Shown in pieces: positions 1-9,982 of a stretch of DNA of 64,000 nt (its first letter is position 1; every line of letters begins with the position of its first letter). A program made the position numbers and the translations under genes. Under the pieces are notes generated by a model. The model saw only the letters and a list, made by a program, of their open reading frames with translations. It searched no databases and was not told the DNA's origin. The stretch lies in assembly GCF_018771565.1 (NCBI RefSeq), contig NZ_CP076326.1, positions 186,001-250,000 of the forward strand, written 5' to 3'. Source of the stretch: Thermoflexus hugenholtzii (GTDB lineage Bacteria > Chloroflexota > Anaerolineae > Thermoflexales > Thermoflexaceae).

Positions 1-130
1 ACGCTCTACGCTCAGGTCATTCTTCGGCACTCCTGCTTGGAGTGAGGAGGGTTGCTCACATCCCGGAGCGCCGCCCCGGATCCCCTCGCATGGTTGCCCC
101 CCTGGTTCCGCCCTGGCAGGTGCCCCGGCG

Positions 131-1216
131 TTGGGCCTTCCCATGAAGGGCGGATCGCCGTGGGGTGAAGCCTATCGTCTGCGGCTCGGCTGGTATGTGG
201 ATTGGACTGTCACCCCCAACGCTCCACAGCCTTACGGGATTGAGTATATTCCTATCGTTCGGCTTAAGCAGTGGAAGGTCAAGGACGGGGTCCCGATGCG
301 TTGTTGCGCAGGTCCGGGATGTGAATATCTGAAGGTAAACGGACAGTATACCTATACGGTGTCTCCCTCTCTGGAGATCCTGCGTCAGGTGGCGCAGGAG
401 CGGCCGGGTTTGCTCTGGGTGATCGGGAACGAGATCGAGCGGGTGGACTGGGAGACTAGCGACGGGGGATGCGCGGGGCAGGATGAGATGCTCCCGGAAG
501 TATATGCCGAGGCTTACCATGAGATCCGGGAGGCTATCCGAGCGATCGATCCCACTGCTCGCTTCGCCATCGGCGGTGTAGTCCAATTTACCCCTCTTCG
601 ACGACAGTATTTGCAACGCGTGTGGGACGCTTATCGTGCAAAGTATGGTCGGGACATGCCTGTCGATGTCTGGAATGTCCATGTTTTTATTCTACAAGAG
701 AAGAAAGGGGAGTGGGGTGCTGATATACCAGCTGGAATAGAATCAGAACAAGGAATATTATACACGATTGAAGATAATAAAAGATTCGAATTGGGATGGC
801 AACAACTTCTTTCGATGCGTCAATGGATGAAAGAAATAGGTCAACAAAATAAACCTTTAATCATCACAGAATATGGTGTCAATATGCCGCCTCATTACAG
901 CGGATTTTCTTATGAAGAGGTTAAAACTTCCTTCATGTACCCATCTTTTGATCAGTTTTTAAATTATAAAGACTGTAATTTGGGTTATGGAGCGGACGAA
1001 TGTCGATTGATTCAGCGGTGGAACTGGTATAGCTTGGATGATGATAGTGGCCGGTTTGAGGATGGAGAATATCATCAATTTTATAATGGTAACCTTCTTT
1101 ACTCCGGCTTGGGCGGACAACCCCAGGGAATCTCGCCACTGGGGATATATTGGCGGGAATATGTGCGAGGTCTTTCTTCGGAAGGAGGGCGGCCGAGCTG
1201 GTGGCTTGGCCCGTGA
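131..1216 (+). CDS. glycoside-hydrolase-like protein (clan GH-A type barrel), 5' end uncertain
   Basis: Probably a secreted or surface polysaccharide-degrading enzyme. Two motifs fit the retaining GH-A barrel: IGNE near residue 98 (Glu101 as candidate acid/base) and IITEYG near residue 245 (Glu247 as candidate nucleophile). The exact GH family cannot be named by eye. The first possible start is a TTG with no clear ribosome binding site. The frame stays open to the window edge, so the true start, and any signal peptide, may lie upstream. Base composition is mosaic: GC-rich to about 690, AT-rich to about 1090, then GC-rich again. The next gene converges on it. The fold is likely; substrate and family are unknown. 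Confidence 0.55.
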   Translation: MGLPMKGGSPWGEAYRLRLGWYVDWTVTPNAPQPYGIEYIPIVRLKQWKVKDGVPMRCCAGPGCEYLKVNGQYTYTVSPSLEILRQVAQERPGLLWVIGNEIERVDWETSDGGCAGQDEMLPEVYAEAYHEIREAIRAIDPTARFAIGGVVQFTPLRRQYLQRVWDAYRAKYGRDMPVDVWNVHVFILQEKKGEWGADIPAGIESEQGILYTIEDNKRFELGWQQLLSMRQWMKEIGQQNKPLIITEYGVNMPPHYSGFSYEEVKTSFMYPSFDQFLNYKDCNLGYGADECRLIQRWNWYSLDDDSGRFEDGEYHQFYNGNLLYSGLGGQPQGISPLGIYWREYVRGLSSEGGRPSWWLGP

Positions 1217-1264
1217 GTGAATGTGGCATCCCCACGGCTCGCATCGCATCCACAAGGCCGCGGT

Positions 1265-2602
1265 TTAGTGATAGGCGGCGGTTAAGGTGAGAAGGGAGAT
1301 GGCATTGAGCAGGCCCATGTAGGCGATCCAAGTTATGCTTAGAATCCGTCGATGCGTTCGAGGAAGCCGGGATAGCCCCCAGGTGCCTAAAATCGCCCAT
1401 GGGACAAGAGCGGGAAATAGAAAGCGTCCCTGAGGCTGGAATTGGGAGAGATTATAGCGAAGCACGCCGATCCAGGCCAGCACCTCGCCCAGGGCCAGCA
1501 GGATCAGGACGCGACGGAGAGGGGCGGATTCGGGCTTCCGCCGGAGCGTAAGAGCTTGTCCAAGTGTGAGCGCCGCTCCGATCGCCCATAGCCCCAAGGC
1601 GGTGGGAATCCATCCCTGCGGAAGGGCTACGTTCGCCCATCCGAAGCGCGCAAAGAAGAGCTCGATGAGCATAGCGGGGACGGGACGCCAGTAGTCCCAA
1701 GTGAGCGCCCGAGGGTGGATGCGCAGCTCCAGGGCGGTATGATGCAATGCCGCCCGGGCTTCGGGATACAGCCCATAATACAAGCCGACAAACATAAGGC
1801 TGGGTAGCGTTAAGCGAATTGTGTTCCGGATTCGCTCCTCGGATGAGGGGACAGGGAGAATCCAGACAGCAAGGATGGCGACAGGGAATACATATAGAAA
1901 AGCCAATTTGGACAACAAACCAAGACCTGCGGTGATTCCTAAGATAAAGATTTGTCGCCGGGCAGCTTGAGGTTCAGCGATATACTGTAGGCGAGCGCTG
2001 AAGAGGAAGAGAAGTGCGGCAAGCGCATTGGTTGTAGTGTCGTTGCGAATAGACGAGCTGATAAAGATGAATTGTGGAAGTAAGGAGATTAAAGAACCTG
2101 GAAGAAATGAGCTCTCTTTCATATCTAACAAGCAAGCGGTCTCCAAGGCGGCCCAGATCACCAGAATCCCCATCAGGGCGGCTCCCCATCTTAGAATAAG
2201 GAACCCCCACATGTTTTTCCAAGTGTTAATGAGCCCTAGGGCGGGGTGAACGAACATGTTAAGATGTTCAAACGGAGAGACGCAGAACAGAGGATTCAAT
2301 GGTGGGATCTCGGCAGGAAGACGATGAGGAGCCAGCCAAGCGATCAATGCATATAATCCTGATATAGGAAAATAGCCGATAGCCGGATGATACCACTCAT
2401 AATTAGATGAAATAAAATTATAGTCCTCGCAGAATTTGCCTTTTCTTATAATTTTTGGATTTTCCGGCGGTCGTTTTCGCCTCGCTAAGTCCGCTACATA
2501 GCGGTAGTGAGCAGGCTCATCTGGGGTTTCCCATGGGGGCACCAGGATGGCGTAGGCAATCGCCAAGCTCATATAGACAATTATCACGCGGATCTTGCCC
2601 AT
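1265..2602 (-). CDS. multi-pass membrane protein, DUF2142/GT-C glycosyltransferase-like
   Basis: A 445-residue integral membrane protein with about ten hydrophobic segments. The N-terminus has one transmembrane helix followed by PPWETPDEPAHYRY (residues 22-35). This acidic P-x-DE-x-x-H loop is the hallmark of DUF2142 and related GT-C enzymes, which use polyprenyl-phosphate sugars at the outer face of the membrane. The ATG start gives a normal first helix. In a polysaccharide island it probably adds sugars to a lipid-linked glycan; donor and acceptor are unknown. The 3' half is clearly more GC-rich than the 5' half. Confidence 0.65.
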   Translation of the reverse strand: MGKIRVIIVYMSLAIAYAILVPPWETPDEPAHYRYVADLARRKRPPENPKIIRKGKFCEDYNFISSNYEWYHPAIGYFPISGLYALIAWLAPHRLPAEIPPLNPLFCVSPFEHLNMFVHPALGLINTWKNMWGFLILRWGAALMGILVIWAALETACLLDMKESSFLPGSLISLLPQFIFISSSIRNDTTTNALAALLFLFSARLQYIAEPQAARRQIFILGITAGLGLLSKLAFLYVFPVAILAVWILPVPSSEERIRNTIRLTLPSLMFVGLYYGLYPEARAALHHTALELRIHPRALTWDYWRPVPAMLIELFFARFGWANVALPQGWIPTALGLWAIGAALTLGQALTLRRKPESAPLRRVLILLALGEVLAWIGVLRYNLSQFQPQGRFLFPALVPWAILGTWGLSRLPRTHRRILSITWIAYMGLLNAISLLTLTAAYH

Positions 2603-3494
2603 TTTATCTCTTATTTTGAATATTTTATGATATTCGAATCAGCTAAACACCAAGTTAATCCACTTTTCTGGATAAAAATCCCCCACCGAATCCCTTCTCT
2701 GGCCCTTCGATGCGCCGATGCCGGCAAAACCGCCTCATCCACCCATCATCGGTCACAACAACTGCTCGCGGTCCGATGTCAGCGGTGATACGATTGGCGA
2801 TCCGCCCGAAGACTCCGTCCGTTCCTGGCTTCGATCGTAGGGCCGGCCGCAACAGTGGCGGAAATACCAGGCATCATACCAGGCTTCCGGGGATGAAGGC
2901 ACCCCCCCTCGTTTTGCAGATTTTCCCCAACTATAGAAAATGAGTCTGTAGGGATTGTCAAGTCCAGAGGGGCAGCTGCTGGCCTGTCGAAGGATTGCGC
3001 ATTTGCCGCAGAATCGCTGAGCGGCGTGGGTGGCGGATCTCTTTTGGCTGCGAGGGGGGTGAGCTCTTCTCCATCATCGAGGGGGTTGCTCACATCCTGG
3101 AGTGCCGTTCTGGACTCGCGGGATGGCTGATCCCTGGTGGCTGTCTCGGTGAGTGGACTTTCTACTGAGGGATGACGGGATCTGCAGGTTTGAGTAGAAT
3201 CGATCCGGGAGGGGATTCTGTCCGGGGCCGTTGAAAGCGCGGACCGGACACACTTCGCGTGTGATCCGGGTCGATGAAAGTCAGAAATGACTGGTCATCT
3301 GCTTCGCCTTTTCAAGTGAGGAACAGGAAGGTGGCAATGAGGCTATCCGCAGAGCAGGGGAGATAGAAGGTCTTCCACTTCGTTCCGATCTCCGGTGTGG
3401 CAAGCTGGTGCTCTCGTTTCTGCCTGGAGGCGCTTGGATCCCGTCACGGGCCAGGAGGAATGTTGGGAAATTGAAGAGTTGACGAGGTGATTCG
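2603..3494. other. long non-coding stretch between divergent genes
   Basis: I see no convincing gene in these 0.9 kb. Short open frames on both strands lack ribosome binding sites and family motifs. It must hold the promoters of both flanking genes. Around 3086-3110 it repeats, with several mismatches, a sequence found near 51-75 (core TTGCTCACATCC), so it may contain remnants of a duplicated or deleted gene. Confidence 0.4.
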
Positions 3495-5978
3495 ATGGGG
3501 CTATTTGCCTTTAGGGTTCAGGGAAACCCTTTGAGAAACCTGTGGATAGGCTTTGGATTCAACCGGAAGAGATCCGTGTTTATCGCATTGGGGACAGCGG
3601 TTCTCCTTTTAACCGGATGTTCCGACTTTGTGGACCATGATCAAGCAATTGTCTCCCCCGATCTATCGGTCATTCTGGAACCCGGACATTGGGTTGGCCA
3701 AACCTTTGTCGCTCGACATGGAGGGCTGAGTGGGATGGAGTTCTGGCTGGAAGCGCAGCCGGGGAGCGCGGGTGTCCTCCGCCTCCACCTCCGGTCTGAC
3801 CCTCAGTCTTCCATCGACCTGGCTGTAGCAGAGCTCTCACTGGATCAGATCGCAACCCCCGGCTTTTATCGCTTCTCCTTCCCATCGGACCATCGCTCCC
3901 ATGGTGTTTATCGTTATGCTGTCCTGGAGCTAGACGGTGCGGGTGCGGTGCGAGTGGGGGCTGCCCCGGGCGATGCCTACATAGACGGCGCGGCCTATCG
4001 GGACCACGAACCATTGGATGTCCAGTTGGCCTTCCGGTTGGTCTACAACCCTTGGGGGATGATACTGGAACTGGGACGTGCGGCTTTGGGAGGAATAGGG
4101 CTGCTGACGGTAGCGGCAGTTCTCTATCTGATCCCGGGATGCGCGTTGCTGACATGGCTCTGGCGGGGTGACCCGCTTCCTTGGCCTGTCTGGATGGCTC
4201 TGGCGGCTGGCCTCAGTTTGGCCCTCTATCCTCTGCTCTTCCTCTGGACAGATCTGGTCGGCTTGCATTTGGGGCCCCTGTATGCGTGGGGGCCGGTGGT
4301 TCTGGGGCTGGCCGCGTTGGCTTGGCGCTACCGGCGCTGGCGACCTCGCCAGGGCTGGGAGGCGCTGCGGGCCTGGGCTTGCTCCGATGCCCTCTGGCCC
4401 GACCTGGCCATGGTAATCATCCTGGCCTTGGTCTTCGGCGTGCGGTTCCTGGTGGTGCGCACGCTGGACGCCCCGATGTGGGGGGATTCCTACCAGCACG
4501 CGGTCATCGCTCAGTTGCTGGTGGACAACGGCGGCTTGTTTGATTCGTGGGAGCCGTATGCTGAACTACAGACTTTTACTTATCATTTTGGTTTTCACAG
4601 TGCGGTCGCAGTCTTTCACTGGTTGACTGGGATGCCCGTATATCGGGCAACGTTATGGGTTGGGCAGATTCTCAACGGGCTGGCAGTATTGGCTCTCTAT
4701 CCTTTGAGCATGAAAATTAGTGGCAACCGTTGGGCAGGTTCGGTGAGTGTGCTTATAGCTGGCCTGCTCTTGCCTATGCCGATGTTCTATGTGAACTGGG
4801 GACGCTACACTCAACTCGCAGGGCAGGTTATTTTACCAACTGTGGTGCTTATTACCTGGGAGTTTATTGAAAATTCTAATAAATCATGGGCATTGGCAGG
4901 ATTGGGATGGCTGGCTATAGGGGGGCTCGCTTTGACTCATTATCGCGTGCTTATATTCTATGTGATTTTTGTTGCTGCTTGTCTTGTGCTCAATCTGCGG
5001 AAGGGAACCTGGATACAAGTACTTTCAAGAGTGAGCACATTGGGGATTGGAGCCGGACTCCTGTTTCTGCCGTGGTTTCTGCACATCTTTGCCGGGACTA
5101 TTACTCAAAATTTTGTGAAACAGCTCACAACTCTTCCCACTCACCTGTCTGACTTCGCCCGCCAATACAATGCCATTGGAGACCTCACCCGCTTTATGGC
5201 CCCTTTGGGGTGGCTGCTTTTAGTCATAGCGATTGGTTCTGGACTATGGCAACGGCGACGTGGGGTTCTCCTTGTGTCCATCTGGTGGTTTTTGCTATTG
5301 GTTGCCACTAATCCAGATTGGCTCTACTTACCAGGTAGTGGGTCTATCAGTAACTTTGCCTTATTTATAGCTGTCTATATCCCGGCTGGAGCACTGATTG
5401 GGGATATGATTGGACAGTGGATAGCACACCGGAGTAGCCATTTCTGGAAGTTATCATTGACCATACTGGTAATTGCATTTGGCCTATGGGGTGCTTTAAA
5501 GCGTTTAGGCGACTTGAACATCAATGCTCATGCCCTAATAACACGCCCAGACATCCGGGCAATGGCTTGGATTCGGGAAAACACGCCTAAAAGCGCCAAA
5601 TTTCTGATAAACTCTTTCTTTGCCTATGGAGGAAGCGTAGTAGTAGGTTCTGATGGAGGTTGGTGGCTCCCGCTGCTGGCCGGCCGAGCAAACACCGTGC
5701 CACCTTTGAACTATGGTGTTGAAAAAGGTCCGAGACCGGATTACCGGATATGGGTAAATGAATTGACAGCCCAGGTTCAGCAGTTCGGTATAGATTCTTC
5801 CGAAGTTTTGAAGCTGCTAAAAGATCGCGCTGTCACTCACATATACATAGGTCAACAGGGAGGCGCGGTCAACTACAAAGGGCCAAAGACATTGGACCCC
5901 AACGTGCTTTTGAAGAGTAGCCATTATCGCTTGATTTACCACCAAGATCGAGTGTGGATATTTGAGATAACACAATAA
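3495..5978 (+). CDS. large multi-pass membrane protein, GT-C/PMT-like
   Basis: An 827-residue protein. The N-terminus has a hydrophobic segment ending LLTGC (Cys42), which could be a lipobox or simply the first membrane helix. About 150 residues of beta-rich extracytoplasmic sequence follow, then at least ten membrane helices. An acidic loop near residue 330 (MWGDSYQHA) fits the catalytic acid loop of GT-C glycosyltransferases. A soluble tail (about 690-827) looks like the periplasmic domain of PMT-type enzymes. The stop codon overlaps the ATG of the next open frame (TAATG), suggesting translational coupling. Codon and base composition change sharply near 4540 from GC-rich to AT-richer. A DUF6541-like polymer membrane protein is an alternative. 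Confidence 0.6.
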   Translation: MGLFAFRVQGNPLRNLWIGFGFNRKRSVFIALGTAVLLLTGCSDFVDHDQAIVSPDLSVILEPGHWVGQTFVARHGGLSGMEFWLEAQPGSAGVLRLHLRSDPQSSIDLAVAELSLDQIATPGFYRFSFPSDHRSHGVYRYAVLELDGAGAVRVGAAPGDAYIDGAAYRDHEPLDVQLAFRLVYNPWGMILELGRAALGGIGLLTVAAVLYLIPGCALLTWLWRGDPLPWPVWMALAAGLSLALYPLLFLWTDLVGLHLGPLYAWGPVVLGLAALAWRYRRWRPRQGWEALRAWACSDALWPDLAMVIILALVFGVRFLVVRTLDAPMWGDSYQHAVIAQLLVDNGGLFDSWEPYAELQTFTYHFGFHSAVAVFHWLTGMPVYRATLWVGQILNGLAVLALYPLSMKISGNRWAGSVSVLIAGLLLPMPMFYVNWGRYTQLAGQVILPTVVLITWEFIENSNKSWALAGLGWLAIGGLALTHYRVLIFYVIFVAACLVLNLRKGTWIQVLSRVSTLGIGAGLLFLPWFLHIFAGTITQNFVKQLTTLPTHLSDFARQYNAIGDLTRFMAPLGWLLLVIAIGSGLWQRRRGVLLVSIWWFLLLVATNPDWLYLPGSGSISNFALFIAVYIPAGALIGDMIGQWIAHRSSHFWKLSLTILVIAFGLWGALKRLGDLNINAHALITRPDIRAMAWIRENTPKSAKFLINSFFAYGGSVVVGSDGGWWLPLLAGRANTVPPLNYGVEKGPRPDYRIWVNELTAQVQQFGIDSSEVLKLLKDRAVTHIYIGQQGGAVNYKGPKTLDPNVLLKSSHYRLIYHQDRVWIFEITQ

Positions 5979-6543
5979 TGGTAGCGACCGACCTAAAACT
6001 TTCTATGGCGATGCTGTTCAAATCGCCAAAGGGACTGCACGAGAACCAAGAGAACGATGCGGGCCTGCCGGCCCTACCGGAGGCGGAAGGGCTGACCGAC
6101 CTGGCCTTCTCAGCGGCGAACCGGGCCTACCTGGCCCGCAACCGGCGGGGCTGGACCGCCCGCTTCCGGGTGACCGACGATGCGCTGGTCTATCAACCAG
6201 AGTGGATAGACAACGCCTATTTTCAGTCTCTATACACCGGCGAATCCCTGGGCACGAACGCCCGACTCTCTTTTGAGTGGCTGCTCCTTCAGCTGACCTT
6301 CAGGCAGGAGATAGGACAGGGCCTTGGACGATGGCCCTGAACCGGTCCAGGGCCAGCCGGATGAGCCTCAAAAATTGCCTGAGCCTCAGCCGGAGCCGGT
6401 GCTTGAGGAGGATAAAAAGCCCCGAGTAGGCCTGGTGCTTTTTTCCCCGGTAGACCTCGTCTCGGATGGTCTCCCCGATGAGCAGGCCCACCACATAAGC
6501 CAAAAGCATAAAAGCAATCCACTTCTCCAGGTTTTCTAATTTC

Positions 6544-7884
6544 GTATTTGTTTAGCGTCTCTGGATAGGGTATCATAGGAGGGCCATGACCACCCAGTCC
6601 ACCTGTCCGAATTGCCAACAGCTTCTGGCCGAATTGGAACGGCTCCGGGCGCAGTGGGAGGAGGCGCGGAAGCGGATCGCCGCCCTGGAAGCCGAGGTGC
6701 GGCGGGGTCGGCGTTCGGCGGCGCCCTTTTCCCGGGATAAGCCCAAGCCCGATCCGAAGCCACCGGGCCGTCGTCCGGGGCGGGAGTCGGCCGCCCGAGG
6801 AGGCCATCCAGGAGACGGTGGAAGTCCCGCTGGAGGCGTGTCCGGCGTGTGGGGGACCCCTGGAGGACCGGGCCACCCATGAGCAGGTGCAGGTGGACAT
6901 CCCGGAGGTGCGGCCGGTCATCCCGCGGTTTCGGACGGAGAGGGGCTACTGTCGTCGATGTCGGAAGCGGGTGCGGTCGCGCCATCCCCGGCCGGTGTCG
7001 TCGGCGACGGGGGCGGCGGGGGGCGAGGGCGCTGGCGGCGGACCTGAAGCATCGGCGGGGGATTCCCTACCGGAAGGTGGCGGAGCTGTTCCGGGTAGCC
7101 TGGGGTCTGGAGGTGACGGCCTCGGGCCTGGGCCAGGCCGATGAACGGCTGGCGGAGAAGGCGGAGCCGGTCTACCCGGAGTTGGTGGAGGCCCTCCGGG
7201 ACTCGGTGGCGGTGCACGCCGATGAGACGGGGTGGCGGGTCGGGGGGCAGGGGGCCGGGTTGTGGGTTTTGACCGGCCCGGGGGGGACCGTCTACACCAT
7301 CGATGGGCGCCGGTCCCATGAAGTGGGGGTGGGGGTCCTGGGGCCGGGGTTTTCGGGCGTGGGGGTAACGGACTGTTTCCGGGCTTAGGACCATCGGGGG
7401 GAGCAGGTCCTGCGGGAGTTGGGGCGGCTTCAGGGGGAGAAGAAGCGGGGGCGGGGCTTTTGCGGGAGGCCCTGGCCTGGAGGGCGGAGAAGGGGAGGCT
7501 GGAGCCTGCGGAGTTTGAGGCCCGACTCCAGGAGTGGGAAGCGAAGCTGTCTGCCCGGATGGCCGAGAAGCGACGGTTCACGGATGGGGACCATGCGCGT
7601 TTGGCCCGGCGACTGCGTAAGCAACGGCGGCATCTCCTGCGGTTCCTCCGCGTCGAGCCACCGGGCGGAGCGGGCCCTCCGACCGGCGGTCCTGGTCCGC
7701 CCCAAGACCCCTCGAGGGGCCCGAATCCATGCGGTGTGGGCCAGCCTGCTGCAAACCCTGAGGCAACCGGGCCGAGAGACGCTGGCCTACCGGATATCGG
7801 TCCGGACGGCCCCGGCCCGGCTTCCTCCCCTGTTCCCTCCCCCGCTGTGGGACACCTCATAACCCCCAGACGCTAAACAAGTAC
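6544..7884 (+). mobile_element. IS66-type element nested in the IS4-like transposase
   Basis: A 1341-bp element. Its ends match as inverted repeats (GTATTTGTTTAGCGTCT on the left; GTACTTGTTTAGCGTCT read from the right). It is flanked by perfect 8-bp duplications CTAATTTC at 6536-6543 and 7885-7892, the size expected for IS66. It carries a single transposase gene and no accessory tnpA/tnpB pair. Confidence 0.88.
6586..7876 (+). pseudogene. IS66-family transposase (TnpC-like), several frameshifts
   Basis: Three frames together encode a TnpC-like protein. The order is an N-terminal CPNCQQLLAELERL coiled-coil segment, a basic linker, a zinc-finger-like CPACGG...CRRCRKR segment, and the catalytic region VHADETGWRV with the first Asp. 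Frame changes near 6800 and 7020 and a stop at 7386-7388 separate the pieces. The C-terminal part is rich in Arg, Glu and Trp. Multiple lesions mean no active transposase, although the ends and target duplications remain crisp. Confidence 0.75.
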
Positions 7885-9532
7885 CTAATTTCTTAGACAT
7901 CCCCTTCTCCAGCCCCAGAAGACCCTTAAGATCCCGAAAGCTTGGCTCCATCTTCATCCGACTCCGGTAAATCTCCAGGGCCTTCTCCGGCTCCAGGTTG
8001 GAAAAAACCCCCACCGGCTCCTCCAGCCCCGGGGCCCAGTCGCCCGCCAGGTTGCCCTTTACTTTGCCCAAATCGATGACATTCCGCCGGAGCACCTTTT
8101 GACCCGGCCGGATGAATCACGCTACCCGTCGCCCCTCTTCGTCCGGGATCGTCGGCCGATGGGCCCCATTCCGCCGGATCCCATCCTGGATCCCCGAGGC
8201 CGCCAAAGCTTCGAAAAGCCCCAGATCGCTGAACTCCCGGTCGAAAACCAGCGGCTGGCCACCCAGAAGATCTTTCACCTGTCGGAACAGCCGCGGATGC
8301 TCCAGATTGCGGGAGTGGAGATCCCGGTGGATCGTCTTTTCCGAGTCGCAAACAAAGGCAAAGGGAATCGTCCGACCCGCATCGGGCGGACCCAGCACCA
8401 AAAGCCAGAAGCCCAGGGTCTGGCCGTCGGAAAGCCGGCCCCCATCGCCGGTCCGCCGGGCATAGGGCCTTTCCACCTCGGTCCCATCCCCAATGTAGAA
8501 AGGCGCCTCTTCATCCAGAAGACGCAAAAGGGCTTGTTTCGGATCAGCCTCCTTCAAAAATCGCTGGATCGCCTTGTAATTTGCATCGGGACTTGTCCCA
8601 CGCATGGCCTGAGCCAGGTCCGAAATCCGCAAAGAACCCGCTTCCAGGATCGCCTGGACCAACCGGGCGGCCTTCTGGGCGTGCTCGTCCCGCTCCAAGA
8701 TCTCGGCCATGACTCCTACCTCCCCCGAAGAGGATTCCGCCCAATTCTACCACCCCCTGTCCGAACTTCTCTCCGAAGGTCAGTCCTTCAGGCCTTGCCA
8801 GATGGGGACCTTTGCGGTATAATTATCCTGGATGGAATCTGGCCGGGATCGCCTATCTGAGTGAACTATCTGGCGACCTCCGGTACGTCTGGCTGGCCGG
8901 TCGGGCGGTGGAGGCGCTGGAGCAAATGGATGGGTATCTCTTTGCCCAGCCAGGAGTGGAGGAACCGGCCTCGCTGGGGGGCCGCTCTTCCACTGAGGGT
9001 TCGTGCCTGCTGTATAGCGACTCGGGCTTGCCCAACCAGAAGGGTCCGCTGGCATCGGACAAAATTGTCTTCCGGGACGGCTGGAGCCCGGACGTGGCGT
9101 ATCTTTTGGTTAACCTGCGTTTCACCGGCTGGCACCGCTACAAGGCGACGGGCACGGTGACGCTGGTCTATTAGGGTGAGGCCCTGGCCGCTGATGTGCT
9201 GGACAGCCGGCCGTTCTTCTGGCTGCCGATGGGCCGGAGTCTGTTCCAGAACAAGCGCATCCCGCGGGAGAACCTGAACGGTCTGGTTGTGGATGAGGCT
9301 TGGGGGCCTGCTGGGGCTAGAGGAATGGTCACTTGGCACTTGGTCGGTGGAGCAGAGGCAGGGGTGCATCGCTTCCATCTGGGTGAAAGCAGCGGTTCGG
9401 TAGAGGTCCTCTTGCTCCCTTTAGGTGGTGATAGTCAGGTAAAGGTTCTGGGATGCACTACTGACTTGTCCGGTCTGAATGTGGCGCATCTGTGCATGTA
9501 GCAGTGGTATTTCTGGCTGGGCCGTGGGTGGG

Positions 9533-9982
9533 GGTAGTCACCTCCTAAGGTATTGGTGATGCAGGAAGGTCAAGCATTCCTCGCTCCGATGCCGGTCGTG
9601 GACCCGGACCTCGGTGAGGGCCTTGGCGTGTCGGGCTGCCACCTGCCGCCACCGCCGGATGGTCCCCACCTGGTGGCCGGTGATCGCTTCAGCGGCGCTC
9701 CGGCTCCCCCGGCGCATCCCCACCCGCAGGGGGCGCGCCGCTTCCGTCGGGGTGGCGCGCCAGCGATCCATCGCCGTGCCCAGGGTGGGGCCGAAGGAGC
9801 GTCCGCCGTTCCGGCACACCCAACGGGGCCGTCCGCCCTGGCTGCTGTTCTGGATCCCGTGGGTGGCCCCACGGCGAGGGCAGGGAAGGTTCTGGGGATG
9901 GGGCTTTCGATTCATCGGGCCCACCTCCGTCGGAATCTGGTCCCGATGATACCACCGAGCACTACTCAAGGGAGCGACTACC
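9533..9982 (-). mobile_element. 450-bp internally deleted IS1-like element with 8-bp target duplication
   Basis: Both ends match those of the longer relative at 18836-20721 (GGTAGTCACC on one side; GGTAGTCGCTCCC read inward from the other). The copy is bordered by identical TGGGTGGG at 9525-9532 and 9983-9990. The middle of the transposase gene is absent, joined at a CCTC that occurs at both breakpoints of the relative. The duplication shows that either the deleted form or its parent transposed into the heparinase-like gene. Confidence 0.85.
9538..9915 (-). pseudogene. internally deleted IS1-like transposase
   Basis: Starts at ATG 9915 with MNRKPHPQN. It has a degenerate zinc-ribbon (CPRRGA, then WVCRNGGRSFG) and an InsA-like helix-turn-helix region ending RVHDRHRSE. 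It then jumps directly to the last 13 residues of the protein family (ECLTFLHHQYLRR). The catalytic DDE core is missing. It might still give a short DNA-binding peptide, but nothing shows expression. Confidence 0.7.

Larger units (their letters stand above)
6300..8710 (-). pseudogene. IS4-family transposase, interrupted and carrying an internal TGA
   Basis: Reads from ATG at 8710 to a stop at 6300. DDE signature: IGDGTEVERP (first Asp), PLVFDREFS (second Asp) and YRSRMKMEPSFRD (Glu in a Y-R-x-x-x-x-E context typical of IS4). Deleting the nested element and one 8-bp target copy restores an exact frame through GMSKKLENLEKW, so the transposase was contiguous when it was hit. An in-frame TGA at 8117-8119 breaks it independently. 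Predicted length is about 353 residues. Dead as it stands. Confidence 0.8.
6293..8783 (-). mobile_element. IS4-like insertion sequence, itself interrupted by IS66-type element
   Basis: The element begins CTGACCTTC and ends with the inverse GAAGGTCAG. It is flanked by identical 8-bp copies of TCCTTCAG at 6285-6292 and 8784-8791, a clean target-site duplication. Without the nested element it is about 1.14 kb, normal for one ~350-residue DDE transposase. It sits inside the heparinase-like gene. Confidence 0.85.

Noticed and set aside
2779-3093. 104-codon minus-strand open frame in the 2.6-3.5 kb gap
   Set aside because: No ribosome site, low-complexity composition, no motif.
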